Assembly: GCF_004006175.1 (NCBI RefSeq)
Contig: NZ_CP033219.1
Coordinates: 1,426,001 to 1,490,000, forward strand
DNA from: Parasedimentitalea marina
Lineage (GTDB): Bacteria > Pseudomonadota > Alphaproteobacteria > Rhodobacterales > Rhodobacteraceae
DNA length: 64,000 nt
Reading direction: 5' to 3'
Shown: positions 53,301 to 62,496 of the stretch, piece by piece
How positions within the stretch are numbered: the stretch's first letter is position 1
How the letters are laid out: the number at the start of each line of letters is the position of its first letter
Position numbers and translations under genes: made by a program
Notes under the pieces: model-generated
What the model saw: the letters and a program-made list of their open reading frames with translations, nothing else
What the model was told of the DNA's origin: nothing
The model's database searches: none

Positions 53301-54179
53301 TCACTTCTCCCAGTTATATTCCCGCGCGTGTTTTACCAGTGCTTGCACGGCAGGTTGGTCTTCACGGCCGCTGGGAATTGTGAGAAAAACGGATCTGTGC
53401 AATTCGACATCCTGAAACTTGACCGTTACGAGCCCCGATGCTTTGGCCGAGCTCGTTGGCATAATTGATACGCCGTGGTTTTGCATAAGAAGCGATTTAA
53501 TCCAATCTTCCCGCTCGCTGCTGGTGACAACATTTAGCTCTACGTCATGCGCGTCGGTCATCCCAACCACCATTTCCCGGAACTCGCAGCGCAGACGATC
53601 AAGATACGGATAGTCTGTCAACTTTTTCAGTGGGATGGAGCTTCGTGAAGCCAATCGAAAATTGACCCCGCAAGCAATAATCATTTCCTCCTGAAACAGC
53701 TCATGCACGCGTAAACGCGGCACCGCTTCAACTGGGCTGCCAAGTATTGCTATGTCTATTTTTCCATCCAGCAAAACATCCTGAATAGATTCAGCTGTCG
53801 CATCCAGAAGTTCGACAGCCAGGCCCGGAAATTTTTGCTGGAACTCAGCCAGGCATTCGCTGACTTTGCCTGGGTCAATTGTGCACATGACCGCGATACG
53901 AATACAGGCCGTTTCGGTCTTGGTTAACCGTGATGCAAGCTGTTCAGCACGCAGAGAGGCGTCTTCTACTTGCTGCAGGGAGGCCCGCATGCGTTCGCCA
54001 AGATGAGTCAAATGTGAAAGGCGGCCCTCACGCCGGATCAGAGATCCGCCAAATTCGGCTTCAAGCTGTTTGATGGCCTTGCTCAGAGCAGGCTGAGAGA
54101 CTTTCAATTCTCTAGCAGCCTGAGAGAAATTAAGTGTCCGGGCTAAGACGAGAAAATATCGGATACGGCGTAAGTCCAT
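53301..54179 (-). CDS. LysR-family transcriptional regulator
   Basis: A 292-residue regulator. The N-terminal winged helix is clear (MDLRRIRYFLVLARTLNFSQ, then AARELKVSQPALSKAIKQLE), followed by a periplasmic-binding-fold effector domain. It starts 105 bases from, and divergent to, two cytochrome P460 genes, which it most likely controls. ATG 54179 is the conserved family start; the longer frame is rejected. Effector unknown. Confidence 0.93.
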   Translation of the reverse strand: MDLRRIRYFLVLARTLNFSQAARELKVSQPALSKAIKQLEAEFGGSLIRREGRLSHLTHLGERMRASLQQVEDASLRAEQLASRLTKTETACIRIAVMCTIDPGKVSECLAEFQQKFPGLAVELLDATAESIQDVLLDGKIDIAILGSPVEAVPRLRVHELFQEEMIIACGVNFRLASRSSIPLKKLTDYPYLDRLRCEFREMVVGMTDAHDVELNVVTSSEREDWIKSLLMQNHGVSIMPTSSAKASGLVTVKFQDVELHRSVFLTIPSGREDQPAVQALVKHAREYNWEK

Positions 54180-54212
54180 GTCTCTCAATAACCCATGAAT
54201 ATGTGGCTGTTG

Positions 54213-54229
54213 GTTATATAATCCATAAC
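54213..54229. promoter_or_regulatory. Candidate LysR box (GTTAT-N7-ATAAC)
   Basis: A symmetric T-N11-A type site with 5-bp perfect arms lies in the middle of the 105-base divergent region, the normal place for a LysR recognition site. Confidence 0.55.
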
Positions 54230-54284
54230 ACAGACGTGCTGAAGAAAACACTAGTCTTCTATGAGGCAACAAGGAGACTACCCA

Positions 54285-54890
54285 ATGAACTTACGTCATA
54301 TTGCAGGCATTGCGGCAATTGCAGGAGTCGCTCTGACCGGTGCGGTTGTGGCTCAATCCAACTCGGGCAAAGTTGCCGAAGCATCTTTTGCAGATGATGG
54401 GGCAGTGATGGCTCCGACTGACTACCGCCGTTGGGTTTTTATCGGTGCACCACTGACACCAAATGCTTTGAATGATGGTCAGGCGTCATTTCCTGAATTC
54501 CACAATGTATACGTGGAACCGTCGGCTTTTGACCATTTCGCCGAGACAGGTGAATGGGCAGATGGGACACAGATTGCCAAAGAACTGGTTATGCTCCGCG
54601 AAGGGAGTGACTGCACAGAGGCAGATGGGGCGTGTTTCGAAGTCTCCGGAAACGGGTATTTCCAGGGGGAGTTCGTTGGATTGGAACTGACGATCAAGGA
54701 CACCGGGCGTTTCAGTGATGAGCCAGGCGGTTGGGTCTATTACAGTTTTGGGCACAGCGGCGAACCCTATGCTGAAACAGCACAAGCGTTCCCGGCGGAA
54801 TCCTGCAATTCATGTCATGAATCCAATGCGGATACAGATTTTGTTTTCACGCAGTTCTATCCAGTACTGCGTGCGGTCCAGGGAAACTGA
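54285..54890 (+). CDS. Cytochrome P460-family protein (first of two)
   Basis: A 201-residue exported protein. Signal peptide about 1-23 (IAAIAGVALTGAVVA), then a P460 domain (DYRRWVFIGAPLTPNAL, FHNVYVEPSAFDHFAETGEW) and one heme c site, Cys174-x2-Cys177-His178 in ESCNSCHES. P460 hemes carry an extra lysine cross-link and oxidise hydroxylamine or handle nitric oxide in nitrifiers; many relatives in other bacteria have unknown roles. AAGGAGAC before ATG 54285. Followed 3 bases later by a paralogue. Confidence 0.88.
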   Translation: MNLRHIAGIAAIAGVALTGAVVAQSNSGKVAEASFADDGAVMAPTDYRRWVFIGAPLTPNALNDGQASFPEFHNVYVEPSAFDHFAETGEWADGTQIAKELVMLREGSDCTEADGACFEVSGNGYFQGEFVGLELTIKDTGRFSDEPGGWVYYSFGHSGEPYAETAQAFPAESCNSCHESNADTDFVFTQFYPVLRAVQGN

Positions 54891-54893
54891 TCG

Positions 54894-55448
54894 ATGAAAA
54901 TTGCAGCGGGCTGCCTCGCTCTGATCGGTTTGATTGGAGTATCTCCCGGGTTGGCACAGGATTTTTCTGTGCCAACTTATGGCGTTGTTGGGCCAAACGG
55001 CAGCATACATATGCCCGATAGGAATTTCCGATCCAGCTGGCCCTCGCTAGGGGCCTGGACCATTCTGGACGATGGTGAAGCTGCTGGACAGCATGTGGTC
55101 TATACTCAGCCGGGGGTTATTGAACATTATTTGGAACACGGTGCGTTCCCTGACGGCGCTGTTCTGGTGAAGGAACTTCTGGAAACCGAAACCGGCAATT
55201 ACACAACCGGTACCGCAGCCTACGCGGCAGAGACAACCGGTTGGTTCGTGATGGTGAAGGACAACCATGACCGGTTTGAGGGCAATGATCTGTGGGGGAC
55301 CGGTTGGGGTTGGGCCTATTTCGGGGCAGATGACCGTGATTTGACGACCACGGAAAATTACCGTTCCGAGTGTAAATCCTGTCATATACCAGCCCGGAAA
55401 ACCGACTGGATTTACGTTGAAGCCTATCCGGTGTTGAACGCTGAATAG
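54894..55448 (+). CDS. Cytochrome P460-family protein (second of two)
   Basis: A 184-residue paralogue with a signal peptide (CLALIGLIGVSPGLA) and one heme site, Cys160-x2-Cys163-His164 in ECKSCHIPA. The domain frame is shared with the first (IEHYLEHGAFPDGAVLVKEL; GWGWAYFG) but identity is low, so the two are old duplicates, perhaps forming a heterodimer. A terminator follows its stop, so the operon has only these two genes. Confidence 0.86.
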   Translation: MKIAAGCLALIGLIGVSPGLAQDFSVPTYGVVGPNGSIHMPDRNFRSSWPSLGAWTILDDGEAAGQHVVYTQPGVIEHYLEHGAFPDGAVLVKELLETETGNYTTGTAAYAAETTGWFVMVKDNHDRFEGNDLWGTGWGWAYFGADDRDLTTTENYRSECKSCHIPARKTDWIYVEAYPVLNAE

Positions 55449-55492
55449 GGCAGGCAAAGCGAACATCCATTCGCATTAGCGCCTGCCTTTTC
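55449..55492 (+). terminator. Rho-independent terminator after the P460 pair
   Basis: GGCAGGC and GCCTGCC form a 7-bp outer stem, with an inner GCGAA/TTCGC stem, followed by TTTTCTT. It starts right after the second P460 stop codon. Confidence 0.85.
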
Positions 55493-55643
55493 TTGCCTTC
55501 GCCCAAAAGGAAATGGGCGCGGATCGGTCCCCACCGGTTCGCGCATTTAAGTTGCGGCAAGTTCACAACTGCCTTGCAATCCATTTCCAAAATCGGGCCT
55601 GGCGAATGCCAAGCGCGTCCGACCTGACCTGTGGAACAAAGAA

Positions 55644-56297
55644 ATGGACCATTTGAATGACCAACGGTGCGCACGGGGTCTGGCGGATGAATTCGGCGCC
55701 CTGACCTATATCTACGAGGTGCATGCGGTGGGACTGTATGGTCCGCGCGGCGGCGGCGTGACCGAACGTGACCGTCTGGCGCATCGGGTTGATATTATCA
55801 CCGGCACACTGGCCAAAGCCTATGGTGTGATGGGCGGCTATATCGCCGATTCCGCCAAAATATGCGATGCTGTCCGGTCTTATGCGCCGGGCTTTGTTTT
55901 CACCACAACCCTGGCTCCTGCGGTGGCTGCAGAAGCTGCGGCATCCGTGACCTTTCTGAAAGATGCGCAGGATTTGAGCATGACACACCAGAAACAGGCC
56001 GAGATCCTGAAAGGGCGGCTTAAGGGTCTGGGATTGCCGGTCATCGACCATGGCAGCCACATCGTGCCGGTGCTCGTCGGCAACCCGGTTCCTACCAAAA
56101 CTCTGTCGGATCACTTGCTGCGGGATTACGGCATCTATGTACAACCAATCAACTATCCAACCGTCCCGCGCAGAACAGAGCGGCTCCGGATCACCCCGTC
56201 GCCAATACATAGAGCACAGGAAATTGATCGTCTCGTGTGTGCAATGGATGCACTTTGGTCCCATTGTGAGTTGAACCGCGTCGCGATGGCTGGATGA
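55644..56297 (+). pseudogene. 5-aminolevulinate synthase fragment (C-terminal half)
   Basis: An open frame of 217 codons matches only the C-terminal half of the about 400-residue PLP enzyme that condenses glycine and succinyl-CoA to start heme synthesis: [43 protein letters not shown] (with the PLP lysine) and [11 protein letters not shown]. The first half, including the glycine-binding part, is absent upstream. The Asp that contacts the PLP ring nitrogen (normally YIDEVHAVG) reads Tyr (YIYEVHAVG). The fragment cannot be active. It is a remnant of a second ALAS gene next to heme proteins. Confidence 0.88.
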
Positions 56298-56335
56298 GAC
56301 AAGACCTCCCAAATCCCGTGAAGGAACAAGAAAAT

Positions 56336-57844
56336 ATGTCTGAGATATCAAACGTGGTTTTGAGTTTGCTGGAACTGCTGTCCTATGCTTTTATCTTCGC
56401 CGTCGGTGCGGGTGTCTTGTGGATCGTGGTGCTATACATCCGCGATAAGACACAAACAGAAAGCACGTTGCGCCGGAATTACCCGGTGGTCGCCCGCTTC
56501 CGGTATTTCTTTGAGCATATGGGGGAATTCTTCCGGCAGTACTTCTTTGCGCAAGACCGTGAAGAAATGCCGTTCAACAGGGCGGAGCGTTCGTGGGTTT
56601 ACCGTGCTGCCAAAAACGTGGATTCCACGGTGGCCTTTGGGTCCACACGTGATTTGCGACCGACTGGTACCGTGTATTTTGTAAATTGCCCGTTTCCAAC
56701 ATTGGAACAGGATGCCAAAGAGCCGTCCGAAACCATGGTCGGACCCTATGCACGGCAGCCCTACACGACGGACTCCATTTTCAACATCTCAGGCATGAGC
56801 TATGGTGCAATTTCAGTTCCGGCCGTCCGGGCGCTGGCTGCAGGGGCCAAGAAGGCCGGTATCTGGATCAATACAGGTGAAGGCGGGTTGTCCCCCTATC
56901 ACCTGGAAAGCGGCGCCGACATTGTTTTCCAGATTGGCACCGGCAAGTTTGGTGTGCGCAAGCCCAAAGGCGGCTTCGATGAAGACAAGCTGCGCGCAGT
57001 TGCTGCTCATGATGCTGTAAGGATGTTTGAAATCAAACTCAGCCAGGGGGCCAAACCCGGCAAAGGCGGCATTTTACCCGGCGCCAAGGTCACCAAGGAC
57101 ATCGCAACAATCCGCGGACTGGACGTTGGCAAAGACGCAATCAGCCCCAACCGCCACCCCGAGATTAACAGCGTTGATGATCTGCTGGACATGATCAGCT
57201 ATGTGCGGAACGTCACTGGAAAACCGGTTGGTTTTAAGGCGGTGATCGGTGCCTACGGGTTCTTCGACAGTCTGTGCAAAGAGATCATGCTTCGCGGGCC
57301 CAAAAGCGCTCCGGACTTTGTGACCATCGACAGCGCAGACGGCGGCACCGGGGCCGCCCCGATGAGCCTGATTGATAATATGGGCATGCCGTTGCGCGAA
57401 AGCCTGCCTTTGGCGGTTGATATTCTCACGAAATATGGCCTGCGGGACCGGGTAAAAATCTGCGCCAGCGGCAAACTGATCAATCCGTCCGAAGTGGCCT
57501 GGGCCTTTTGCGCAGGCGCCGATTTTGTGAAATCAGCACGGGGATTCATGTTTGCTCTGGGCTGCATTCAGGCGCTGCAGTGCAACAAAAACACCTGCCC
57601 AACCGGGATCACGACCCACAACTCCAAGTTGCAGTTTGGCCTTGATCCGACCAGCAAATCAGAGCGTGTTGCGAATTATGCCAAGAATATGAAAAAAGAG
57701 ATCAGCGTCATTGCCCATAGTTGCGGCGTCGCAGAGCCCCGGTTGCTGAAACGGTATCACGCGCGCATTGTGTTGGATAATGGGCGCTCGGTTTCAATGG
57801 ATGAGCTGTTTCAAGAACCGGAACGGGTGCAGGCTGCGGAATAA
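56336..57844 (+). CDS. FMN-binding glutamate synthase-like oxidoreductase
   Basis: A 502-residue protein with one N-terminal membrane helix (LLELLSYAFIFAVGAGVLWIV) and a domain like the FMN/Fe-S part of glutamate synthase: SGMSYGAISVPAVRALA, TGEGGLSPYH, GAKPGKGGILPG, IDSADGGTGAAP. The Cys cluster QCNKNTCPTGI near the C-terminus is the usual [3Fe-4S] site. The GltB glutaminase part is missing, so it is not a normal glutamate synthase; it transfers electrons to an unknown acceptor. AAGGAA precedes ATG 56336. First of a three-gene set with a ThDP enzyme and an aldehyde dehydrogenase. Confidence 0.9.
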   Translation: MSEISNVVLSLLELLSYAFIFAVGAGVLWIVVLYIRDKTQTESTLRRNYPVVARFRYFFEHMGEFFRQYFFAQDREEMPFNRAERSWVYRAAKNVDSTVAFGSTRDLRPTGTVYFVNCPFPTLEQDAKEPSETMVGPYARQPYTTDSIFNISGMSYGAISVPAVRALAAGAKKAGIWINTGEGGLSPYHLESGADIVFQIGTGKFGVRKPKGGFDEDKLRAVAAHDAVRMFEIKLSQGAKPGKGGILPGAKVTKDIATIRGLDVGKDAISPNRHPEINSVDDLLDMISYVRNVTGKPVGFKAVIGAYGFFDSLCKEIMLRGPKSAPDFVTIDSADGGTGAAPMSLIDNMGMPLRESLPLAVDILTKYGLRDRVKICASGKLINPSEVAWAFCAGADFVKSARGFMFALGCIQALQCNKNTCPTGITTHNSKLQFGLDPTSKSERVANYAKNMKKEISVIAHSCGVAEPRLLKRYHARIVLDNGRSVSMDELFQEPERVQAAE

Positions 57845-57934
57845 GTCACGCCTGCACAATTACGAAACACAGCTGCCAATATTTTTTACCGGCCAACCTT
57901 ATGCCCTTTGCCCGCATAAATTTCAGGAGATAGC

Positions 57935-59608
57935 ATGTCAGACTCGCAAAATAGCGCAACATCCTTCACCAAAGCTTCAGACCTGCTTGTCGCAGCCCTG
58001 GAAGCCGAGGGCGTCGAATATATCTTTGCCGTCCCCGGTGAAGAAAACCTGGATGTTCTGGAGTCTCTGAGAACGTCTTCTATCGAATTGGTGCTGACCC
58101 GCCATGAACAAGGTGCAGCCTTTATGGCCGCCACATATGGCCGCCTGACAGGCAAGGCAGGGGTCTGCATGGCGACGCTTGGGCCGGGTGCCACGAATTT
58201 GGCCACCCCGGCCGCCTATGCGCATCTTGGCGGTATGCCACTGATTATGATTACCGGTCAGAAACCGATCAAGAAGTCAAAGCAAGGGCAGTTCCAAATC
58301 ATTGATGTCGTGGGTCTGTTTGCTCCGATCTGTAAAATGTCCAAGCAAATTGTGCACGGCAACACCGTTCCATCGCTGATCCGCGAAGCGTTTAGGACAG
58401 CGCAGGAAGAGCGCCCCGGCGCGGTCCTTTTGGAACTGCCCGAGGATATCGCCGCAGAAGACACCGATGAAAAAGTGCTGCAGCCTCACCCGCGCCATTA
58501 TGCCGTGGCGGGAGATACGGTGCTGAATGAAGCGGCTGACCTGATCCGGTCCGCTAAAATGCCGCTGTTGCTATTGGGTGCGGGCGCTAACCGCAAACAT
58601 ACGCGGCGTGCACTCAGCCAGTTTGTAAAAGACACGCAGATCCCGTTTTTCAATACACAGATGGGTAAGGGTGTGGTGGATGAACGATCTGAACTCTGCC
58701 TTGGAACTGCGGCTTTGTCTGACGGTGATTACCTGCATTGTGCCATTGGCAGGGCAGATCTTATCATCAATGTCGGGCACGATGTCGTCGAGAAACCACC
58801 CTTCTTCATGGAAGAGGGCGGCACCAAAGTCATTCATGTGAACTATAAAGCGGCGCAGGTTGATCAAGTGTATTTTCCGCAGGCCGAAGTGGTCGGTGAT
58901 CTGGCGCAATCCATTGAGCGACTTGGGGAAATCCTGGGCGGTCCGCTGGAATTTGATCGCGGCTATTTCCTTCGCATCAAACAGGAAACTGACCTGCATA
59001 CGTCAGAAGGGTCTGATGATACCCGTTTTCCAGTCATCCCGCAGCGGTTTGTGGCGGATACCCGCAAGGTGATGGGAGACTGCGATATCATCGCGCTCGA
59101 CAATGGGATCTACAAGATCTGGTATGCCCGTAATTACAAGGCTTATCAGCCCAATACTGTCCTGCTCGACAATGCCTTGGCTACGATGGGGGCAGGACTG
59201 CCATCCGCAATGATGGCCGCCAAATTGTACCCTGAGCGCCGTGTCATGGCGATCTGCGGTGATGGCGGGTTCATGATGAACAGCCAGGAGCTGGAAACGG
59301 CTGTGCGGTTGGGACTCAATCTTGTGGTGACGGTGCTGAATGACAGTTCGTACGGTATGATCCGGTGGAAGCAGTCGCATGCCGGCTTTGCGGATTGGGG
59401 GCTTGAGTTCAACAATCCGGATTTTGTTCAATACGCGAACAGCTATGGCGCCACGGGCCACAGAATTGAACGTACAGAAGATCTGGCAGCCACCTTTGAA
59501 GCAGCCTTTGCTGCGGGCGGTGTGCATCTGATTGATGTGCCTGTCGACTACAGCGAAAACCAGCGCGTCCTGATTGACGAGCTGGCGGCGAAGGCGTGCC
59601 TGATATGA
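57935..59608 (+). CDS. Acetolactate synthase-like ThDP enzyme
   Basis: A 557-residue ThDP-dependent enzyme of the acetohydroxyacid synthase/catabolic ALS family. The catalytic Glu is in TRHEQGAAFMA (near residue 54), ATLGPGATNLATP follows, and the ThDP/Mg site GDGGFMMNSQELETAV lies near residue 445. There is no regulatory small subunit next to it, so a catabolic, not biosynthetic, role is likely. It uses a pyruvate-like or related 2-oxo donor. Ends with ATGA overlapping the aldehyde dehydrogenase start. Confidence 0.88.
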   Translation: MSDSQNSATSFTKASDLLVAALEAEGVEYIFAVPGEENLDVLESLRTSSIELVLTRHEQGAAFMAATYGRLTGKAGVCMATLGPGATNLATPAAYAHLGGMPLIMITGQKPIKKSKQGQFQIIDVVGLFAPICKMSKQIVHGNTVPSLIREAFRTAQEERPGAVLLELPEDIAAEDTDEKVLQPHPRHYAVAGDTVLNEAADLIRSAKMPLLLLGAGANRKHTRRALSQFVKDTQIPFFNTQMGKGVVDERSELCLGTAALSDGDYLHCAIGRADLIINVGHDVVEKPPFFMEEGGTKVIHVNYKAAQVDQVYFPQAEVVGDLAQSIERLGEILGGPLEFDRGYFLRIKQETDLHTSEGSDDTRFPVIPQRFVADTRKVMGDCDIIALDNGIYKIWYARNYKAYQPNTVLLDNALATMGAGLPSAMMAAKLYPERRVMAICGDGGFMMNSQELETAVRLGLNLVVTVLNDSSYGMIRWKQSHAGFADWGLEFNNPDFVQYANSYGATGHRIERTEDLAATFEAAFAAGGVHLIDVPVDYSENQRVLIDELAAKACLI

Positions 59609-60990
59609 GCAGAACACTAGACGTCGTCAACCCATACAGCCTGGAGCGTATCGGCAGCGTTGAAACGCGCTCGTGGTTGGATATCGACACCATGCTTGGG
59701 GTGGCTCATGGCCTTTTTCGGAACCGGGATAGCTGGCTGCCTGCCTTTAAAAGGATCGATGTCCTGAAAAAAACGGCCACACTGATGGCGCAACGGTTTG
59801 AAGAGCTGGCCCTGCTGATCGCAAGCGAGGGTGGTAAGCCGCTGGTTGATGCGCGCGTTGAAGTGAAGCGTGCCATCGACGGGGTTGAACTTTGTGTTCA
59901 TGAGATCGGTCAGATGGCGGGGAAGGAAATTCCCATGGATCTCACCGAGGCTGGATCAGGCCGTATCGCCTTTACACAGCGTGAACCGATTGGCGTTGTG
60001 GTGGCGGCAAGCGCCTTTAATCACCCCCTGAACCTGATTGTGCATCAGGTTGCCCCGGCCGTGGCTGCTGGATGTCCGGTGCTTGTCAAACCTGCCCTGG
60101 ACACACCGCTGTCTTGCAGGACCTTTGTTGGCATGTTGCATGAAGCTGGCCTGCCAAAGGAATGGTGCCATTTTGCCGCTTGTGAAAACGATGTGGCCGA
60201 GACGATGATTACCGATCCCCGCGTTGGCTTCTTTTCCTTTATCGGGTCGGCCCGGGTTGGCTGGATGCTGCGTTCAAAACTAGCGCCGGGCACCCGTTGC
60301 GCGCTGGAACATGGCGGAGCCGCGCCGGTTATCGTCGATGAAAACGCAGATATTGACGCGATGATCCCCTCACTTGTCAAAGGCGGTTTTTATCACTCCG
60401 GACAGGTCTGCGTATCCGTCCAGCGGGTTTTTGCGCCCCAAGCCATTGCCGACGATGTCGCACAGAAACTTGCAGAGGCTGCCAGCGCACTGAAAGTTGG
60501 TGATGCGACCAACCCGTCTGTAGACTGCGGCCCGTTGATCAGACCTGCAGAGGTTGATCGCGTCGCGCAGTGGGTGGACGAAGCCGTTCAGGGCGGGGCT
60601 AGGCTGCTGGCGGGTGGTAAACGGCTGGGCGAGACGACTTACGCGCCCACAGTTCTGTTGAACCCGCCCCAGGACGCCCGCGTTTCAATGATGGAGATCT
60701 TCGGACCGGTTGTCTGCATCTATAGCTACGACACCATGGAGGCTGCATTTCAGGCCGCGAATGACCTGCCTTTTGCTTTTCAAGCCGCAGTGTTCACCAA
60801 GTCTCTTGACGTTGCAATGGAGGCCGTGCAGCGCCTGGATGCTACGGCGGTCATGGTCAATGATCACAGTGCATTTCGGGTGGATTGGATGCCTTTTGCG
60901 GGCCGTCGCCAGTCAGGCTACAATACCGGAGGTATCGGCTATACAATACACGACATGACGCAGGACAAGATGGCTGTGATCAAATTGTGA
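59605..60990 (+). CDS. Aldehyde dehydrogenase
   Basis: A 461-residue NAD(P)-dependent aldehyde dehydrogenase. The catalytic Cys is Cys269 in HSGQVCVSVQ and the general base Glu235 is in LEHGGAAPV; FIGSARVGW is the nucleotide-binding segment and FGPVVCIYSY the C-terminal one. The start overlaps the preceding ALS-like stop (ATGA). Family length is normal (about 470). It would oxidise an aldehyde made or released by its ThDP partner; the exact substrate is unknown. Confidence 0.92.
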   Translation: MSRTLDVVNPYSLERIGSVETRSWLDIDTMLGVAHGLFRNRDSWLPAFKRIDVLKKTATLMAQRFEELALLIASEGGKPLVDARVEVKRAIDGVELCVHEIGQMAGKEIPMDLTEAGSGRIAFTQREPIGVVVAASAFNHPLNLIVHQVAPAVAAGCPVLVKPALDTPLSCRTFVGMLHEAGLPKEWCHFAACENDVAETMITDPRVGFFSFIGSARVGWMLRSKLAPGTRCALEHGGAAPVIVDENADIDAMIPSLVKGGFYHSGQVCVSVQRVFAPQAIADDVAQKLAEAASALKVGDATNPSVDCGPLIRPAEVDRVAQWVDEAVQGGARLLAGGKRLGETTYAPTVLLNPPQDARVSMMEIFGPVVCIYSYDTMEAAFQAANDLPFAFQAAVFTKSLDVAMEAVQRLDATAVMVNDHSAFRVDWMPFAGRRQSGYNTGGIGYTIHDMTQDKMAVIKL

Positions 60991-61323
60991 GACGTGGAGC
61001 GCATCATTCTCAATTGGGTACCAATCTGAAATTAAAACGTAGCCTTCCGCGTGGTTCAAACATAAAGCCGGACATCGTGAGGACCAGACATTGTAAGGAG
61101 CAGACTGGGGATCTGTCCTATCCGCCACTGTGTCGTTGGTTTGCGTCGCGGCAAAAACCCGAAGCTGGTCAATCTGTATAAGTATCCCTGACAATTAAAC
61201 AACTTTTCGGCGGTCCGCTCCGGGCTGAACCAGCCTGAAAACAAGACCAGGTTCGAGAGCGAAGATAAACCCAATTTTGGGGCAGGGGATGCTATCAAAA
61301 GAGCGGCTTCAAACCCTGTCAGC
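60991..61323. other. Intergenic region without visible gene
   Basis: A 333-base gap between convergent genes; short frames exist on both strands but none is supported by a ribosome site or motif. Confidence 0.4.
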
Positions 61324-62496
61324 TCAGGTGTTGTCGCTGCATTTGTAGGTGGACGTCGCAAGCCATTCGGGATTGATCTCCACCCCCCAGCCCGGTGCTT
61401 CGGAAACAAAAGCTTTGCCGTCAGTGATCGTATAGGGATCGTTCAAGAATAGATCGCGCTGCCAGGGGTAGTAGTCGTCACCCTCGATCGAAAATTCGAG
61501 ATATCGACCTGCGTTGGGAACAGCGCGCAGCAGGTGCATGGTGAAAAGCGTAACAAGCGAAAGGTTGGCACAATGCGGAGTGCAGCTCAGACCAGCCGCA
61601 TGGCCCATCTGGGCGACCTCCATGCTGCGCGCCATGCCACCCACATAGAGGATGTCGGGCTGAATAATGTCCACGGCGCGCATCGCGATGATCCGTTTCC
61701 ACTGCTGCAAGTCCCAGTCTTGCTCGCCGCCAGAAACATCGATGGCAAGGGTTCGCGTCACCTCAGCGGTCTGCTCTAGTTCCCAATACGGGCATGGCTC
61801 CTCGAAATGTTCATAGCCGTTGTTCTCGAGCATCCGGCCCACCTCTATCGCACGGACGGGGCTGAAACCGGAGTTGCCGTCAACCAAAAGCGCCGCATCC
61901 GACCCCATGGCCTTTCGGATAGCGGGGATGATGGCTTCGGTTCGCCCCGGCCATTCGTCGCGGTCTTGGCCGCATTCTGCGCCGACACGGACTTTGAACG
62001 CATCAAACCCGTATCTGTCACGCAGATTGATCAGACGCGCCGCTTCATCTTCCGGAGTGATGTCGCGCCGCATTGAAGAGGCATAGGCACGGACCGGACC
62101 CGCAGAGCCGCCCAGGAGTTCTGCGACAGGTTTGCCCGCTGCCTTGCCACGCCAGTCCCAGACGGCGGTGTCAAATCCGGCCATGGCACGGCGCAGGTAA
62201 GTGCCTGGAAACTTATGTTCGCGCAATGGGATCTCTGTGATTACCTGTTCCAGGGCATCCATACCGCGCCCCAGCGCCCAGGGGGCAACCTGACGATGCA
62301 GGATCTCACAGGTGAGGTCGCTGTTATAGGTCGAGACCTGCCCCCAGCCAGTGGAGCCGTCCTCGGCGGTGACGCGAACAAAACCAATCAAGGGGGTGCT
62401 GAAAGTTTCAATCCTGCGGATCCGTGGACCAGTGTCTTCCTTGCCGCGAGCATAGCTGACCGGCACTGCGCCGGACGCGGAATATGGGGTGCTCAT
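61324..62496 (-). CDS. Mandelate racemase/muconate lactonizing (enolase superfamily) enzyme
   Basis: A 390-residue enolase-superfamily enzyme. The metal ligands are Asp in LLVDGNSGFSP, Glu in FEEPCPYWE and Glu in VSGGEQDWD; the second-strand base motif reads FKVRVG (K-x-R) and a late His appears in CTPHCANL, as in sugar acid dehydratases of the mandelate racemase subgroup. It would abstract a proton alpha to a carboxylate, giving a racemase, lactonizing enzyme or dehydratase; the substrate is unknown. Its start overlaps the GMC oxidoreductase stop by 4 bases, so the two form an operon. Confidence 0.9.
   Translation of the reverse strand: MSTPYSASGAVPVSYARGKEDTGPRIRRIETFSTPLIGFVRVTAEDGSTGWGQVSTYNSDLTCEILHRQVAPWALGRGMDALEQVITEIPLREHKFPGTYLRRAMAGFDTAVWDWRGKAAGKPVAELLGGSAGPVRAYASSMRRDITPEDEAARLINLRDRYGFDAFKVRVGAECGQDRDEWPGRTEAIIPAIRKAMGSDAALLVDGNSGFSPVRAIEVGRMLENNGYEHFEEPCPYWELEQTAEVTRTLAIDVSGGEQDWDLQQWKRIIAMRAVDIIQPDILYVGGMARSMEVAQMGHAAGLSCTPHCANLSLVTLFTMHLLRAVPNAGRYLEFSIEGDDYYPWQRDLFLNDPYTITDGKAFVSEAPGWGVEINPEWLATSTYKCSDNT

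Noticed and set aside
55563..56351. Minus-strand 262-codon frame over the ALAS fragment
   Set aside because: The plus strand shows clear ALAS motifs; the minus frame has none.
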